Assembly (NCBI GenBank): GCA_017307315.1
Contig: JAFKFF010000318.1
Coordinates: 1-6,905 of the forward strand
DNA length: 6,905 nucleotides
Origin: Alphaproteobacteria bacterium
Lineage (GTDB): Bacteria; Pseudomonadota; Alphaproteobacteria; Micropepsales; Micropepsaceae
Reading direction: 5' to 3'
Part shown: in pieces, positions 4,633 to 6,905 of the stretch
How positions within the stretch are numbered: the stretch's first letter is position 1
Layout: each line of letters begins with the position of its first letter
Made by a program: the position numbers and the translations under genes
Notes under the pieces: generated by a model
Database searches by the model: none
What the model was told of the DNA's origin: nothing
Seen by the model: only the letters and a program-made list of their open reading frames with translations

Positions 4633-6905
4633 ATGACAAAGACGCATGCTTGTCACCATCACCATGTTCACGCGCCGACCAAGGATGACGCCATCGGGGC
4701 GAAGGATCCGGTTTGCGGCATGGCCGTGGATCCCACGACGGCCAGGCACACAGCCGAATATGAGGGCCGGTCCTACCATTTCTGCAGTGCTGGATGCCGC
4801 GCCAAGTTCGTCGCGGAACCTGTCAAATTTCTCGGGCCTAAATCTTCGGAGGCTGAGCAGGCCGCGCCGGGTACCATCTATACCTGCCCGATGCACCCGG
4901 AGATCCGCCAGTATGTTTCCGGTTTCTGCCCCATCTGCGGGATGGCGCTGGAGCCTTTGGTCGCTGATGAGGCCGGGCCTAATCCCGAGTTGACCGACAT
5001 GAGCCGGCGGTTCTGGATCGGGCTCATACTTGCGGTCCCCGTCTTGGCGCTAAGCATGTTTGGCGACGTGCTCGGGCTCGATCGCTGGGTTGCTCCGCAA
5101 GCTTCGGCCTGGGTGCAGTGTGTGTTCGCTACTCCGATGGTTCTGTGGGCTGGCTGGCCTTTCCTGGAGCGTGCCTGGGCGTCGCTGGTTACGCGCAATC
5201 TCAACATGTTCACCTTGATCGCGCTGGGTACCGGCGTAGCTTGGGCCTACAGTTTGGTGGGAACGGTGCTGCCGGGCATTTTTCCGGCACAATTTCGGTC
5301 CGTTCACGGAACGGTCGCGGTCTATTACGAAGCCGCCGCCGTCATCACCGTCCTTGTCCTACTTGGGCAGGTGCTGGAGTTGCGGGCGCGGGAACACACA
5401 TCCGGTGCCATCCGTGCCTTGCTCGATCTGGCGCCAAAGACGGCCAGGCGGCTCAAGCCGGACGGTAGCGAAGATGATGTGCCCCTTGAGCAAATCATGG
5501 TTGCGGACCGCGTGCGCGTGCGCCCTGGCGAGAAGATTGCCGTCGACGGTCATGTCACCGAAGGCCGCTCGTCCGTAGATGAATCCATGGTGACTGGAGA
5601 ATCCATGCCGGTGACAAAGGAGGTCGGAGCCAAGGTTATCGGGGGCACCATCAATCGCTCTGGCACCTTGGTGGTCCAAGCCGAAAAGATCGGCCGCGAC
5701 TCCATTCTGGCCCGCATTGTCCAGATGGTGGCGGAAGCTCAGCGCAGCCGGGCACCGATCCAGCGCCTGGCCGACAGGGTTGCCGGCTGGTTCGTGCCCG
5801 CTGTGATAGCCGTGGCTATTTTAGCTTTCGTCAGCTGGCTGTTCTGGGGTCCCGAACCGCGTTTTGCCTATGCCATGATTGCCGCGGTGACGGTGCTGAT
5901 TATTGCCTGCCCTTGCGCCCTCGGTCTGGCGACGCCCATGTCGATCATGGTGGGCGTCGGCCGCGGCGCTCAGGCCGGCGTATTGGTCAAGAATGCCGAA
6001 GCCTTGGAACATATGGAGAAGGTGGACACACTGGTCGTCGACAAGACCGGTACCCTGACGGAAGGAAAGTCGTCGGTTATCGCCATCGTCCCGCTTGCCA
6101 TGAGCGAAAACGAGCTTCTGCGGCTGTCTGCTGCCATCGAACGCCCAAGCGAGCACCCTTTGGCGGTAGCGATCGTGGCGGCAGCGGAAACACGCAAGAT
6201 CACTATCCCGCCGGTGGAGGGGTTCGACTCGCCATCGGGCAAAGGCGCGCTGGGGACGGTAGGGGGCAGGAAAGTATCGCTCGGCAATGCCGGTTTCATG
6301 GAAGAGCAGAGGATCGATATCACTGTTTTGACGCAGCAGGCGGATAGATTGCGCGAAGAGGGCACAACCGCCGTTTTTGCAGCGGTTGACGGCAAGGCCG
6401 CAGGAGTTTTTGCCATTGCCGATGCCGTGAAGGGAACCACGCTCTCCGCCTTGAGAAGCCTCCGCCAGGATGGCGTGCACATCGTGATGCTGACCGGGGA
6501 TAATCGCACCACCGCCCTGGCTGTGGCCCGGCGGTTGGAAATCAGCGACGTCGAAGCAGAAATCCTTCCCGAGCAGAAAAGTGCTGTAGTGACCAAGTTC
6601 AAATCTCAGGGTCGCATCGTTGCCATGGCCGGCGATGGAGTGAATGACGCGCCCGCCCTGGCCGCCGCGGATGTTGGCATCGCAATGGGGCCGGGCACAG
6701 ATGTGGCAATGGAAAGCGCTGGCATCACCCTGCTCAAGGGTGATCTGACCGGCATTGTGCGGGCACGGCTTCTTTCCCGGGCCACGATGCGCAATATTCG
6801 CCAGAATTTGTTCTACGCTTTTATCTACAACGCGATTGGCATTCCGGTGGCTGCCGGTGTGCTCTATCCCATGTTCGGTATTCGCCTGTCGCTCATGGTC
6901 GCAGC
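4633..6905 (+). CDS. P1B-type copper/silver-translocating ATPase with YHS and Cys-rich N-terminal domains (3' partial)
   Basis: This inner-membrane pump should export Cu(I) or Ag(I) using ATP (CopA/SilP/ActP-like). The window holds 757 complete codons; the end cuts it near the last membrane segment. The N-terminus has a His-rich tip (HACHHHHVH, 5-13), a YHS domain (about 25-66: DPVCGM with C28, then C51 and C55) and a small metal-binding domain (about 83-106: YTCPMHP with C85, then CPICGM with C99 and C102). No HMA domain with CxxC is seen. Membrane segments lie near 127-146, 159-180, 192-212, 232-251, 386-406, 413-434 and 725-745. Catalytic motifs are intact: TGE 321-323, CPC 426-428 in the sixth segment, DKTGT with phosphorylated D470, HP 508-509, TGD 621-623, GDGVND 667-672. 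CPC plus YN (732-733) and P738 in the seventh segment fit Cu(I)/Ag(I) pumps. It follows mobA by 55 bases. Pump class is firm; Cu versus Ag, and export versus oxidase or NosZ assembly, are not settled. Confidence 0.95.
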   Translation, partial: MTKTHACHHHHVHAPTKDDAIGAKDPVCGMAVDPTTARHTAEYEGRSYHFCSAGCRAKFVAEPVKFLGPKSSEAEQAAPGTIYTCPMHPEIRQYVSGFCPICGMALEPLVADEAGPNPELTDMSRRFWIGLILAVPVLALSMFGDVLGLDRWVAPQASAWVQCVFATPMVLWAGWPFLERAWASLVTRNLNMFTLIALGTGVAWAYSLVGTVLPGIFPAQFRSVHGTVAVYYEAAAVITVLVLLGQVLELRAREHTSGAIRALLDLAPKTARRLKPDGSEDDVPLEQIMVADRVRVRPGEKIAVDGHVTEGRSSVDESMVTGESMPVTKEVGAKVIGGTINRSGTLVVQAEKIGRDSILARIVQMVAEAQRSRAPIQRLADRVAGWFVPAVIAVAILAFVSWLFWGPEPRFAYAMIAAVTVLIIACPCALGLATPMSIMVGVGRGAQAGVLVKNAEALEHMEKVDTLVVDKTGTLTEGKSSVIAIVPLAMSENELLRLSAAIERPSEHPLAVAIVAAAETRKITIPPVEGFDSPSGKGALGTVGGRKVSLGNAGFMEEQRIDITVLTQQADRLREEGTTAVFAAVDGKAAGVFAIADAVKGTTLSALRSLRQDGVHIVMLTGDNRTTALAVARRLEISDVEAEILPEQKSAVVTKFKSQGRIVAMAGDGVNDAPALAAADVGIAMGPGTDVAMESAGITLLKGDLTGIVRARLLSRATMRNIRQNLFYAFIYNAIGIPVAAGVLYPMFGIRLSLMVA

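Noticed and set aside
5821..6480. Minus-strand open frame of 219 codons opposite the ATPase
   Set aside because: The plus strand encodes intact catalytic ATPase motifs throughout, and the antisense product has no recognisable domain.
1..6905. FNR (TTGAT-N4-ATCAA) or NarL sites within the window
   Set aside because: I saw no convincing match by eye; the operon promoter should lie upstream of narG or narK, outside the window.

Overview
The window is a GC-rich, densely packed stretch from a proteobacterium, most likely an alphaproteobacterium. That placement is an inference from gene order and protein character; nothing here fixes the taxon. All recognisable genes lie on the plus strand. There are no tRNA or rRNA genes, insertion sequences or CRISPR arrays, and the longest gap without a gene is 55 bases.

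Positions 1-4577 are the distal part of a respiratory nitrate reductase operon. It starts inside narH, which lacks only about 20 N-terminal codons; narG would be expected just upstream. It continues with narJ, narI, a parvulin-type peptidyl-prolyl isomerase, a small acidic protein I do not recognise (95 residues), and mobA. Spacing is typical of translational coupling: a 2-base gap for narH/narJ, an ATGA overlap for narJ/narI, a 3-base gap for narI/isomerase, an ATGA overlap for isomerase/small ORF, and a 28-base overlap for small ORF/mobA. NarH carries the electron-transferring Fe-S clusters, NarI is the membrane diheme cytochrome b that oxidises quinol, NarJ matures NarG, and MobA makes the guanylated molybdenum cofactor NarG needs. 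The isomerase and small protein probably also help assembly, but this is inferred from position.

After a 55-base gap, positions 4633-6905 hold most of a P1B-type copper (or silver) exporting ATPase, cut off by the window end in its last membrane segments. Its N-terminus has a His-rich tip, a YHS domain and a small Cys-rich metal-binding domain. No HMA domain is seen. Whether it belongs to the nar transcript or starts a separate copper-resistance unit cannot be settled here.

This is mostly a known type of locus. The parts most worth a second look are the unrecognised 95-residue protein, a perfect 12-bp inverted repeat at the end of narI, and the junction between the nitrate and copper genes. 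The operon promoter, with any FNR or NarL sites, must lie upstream of the window.
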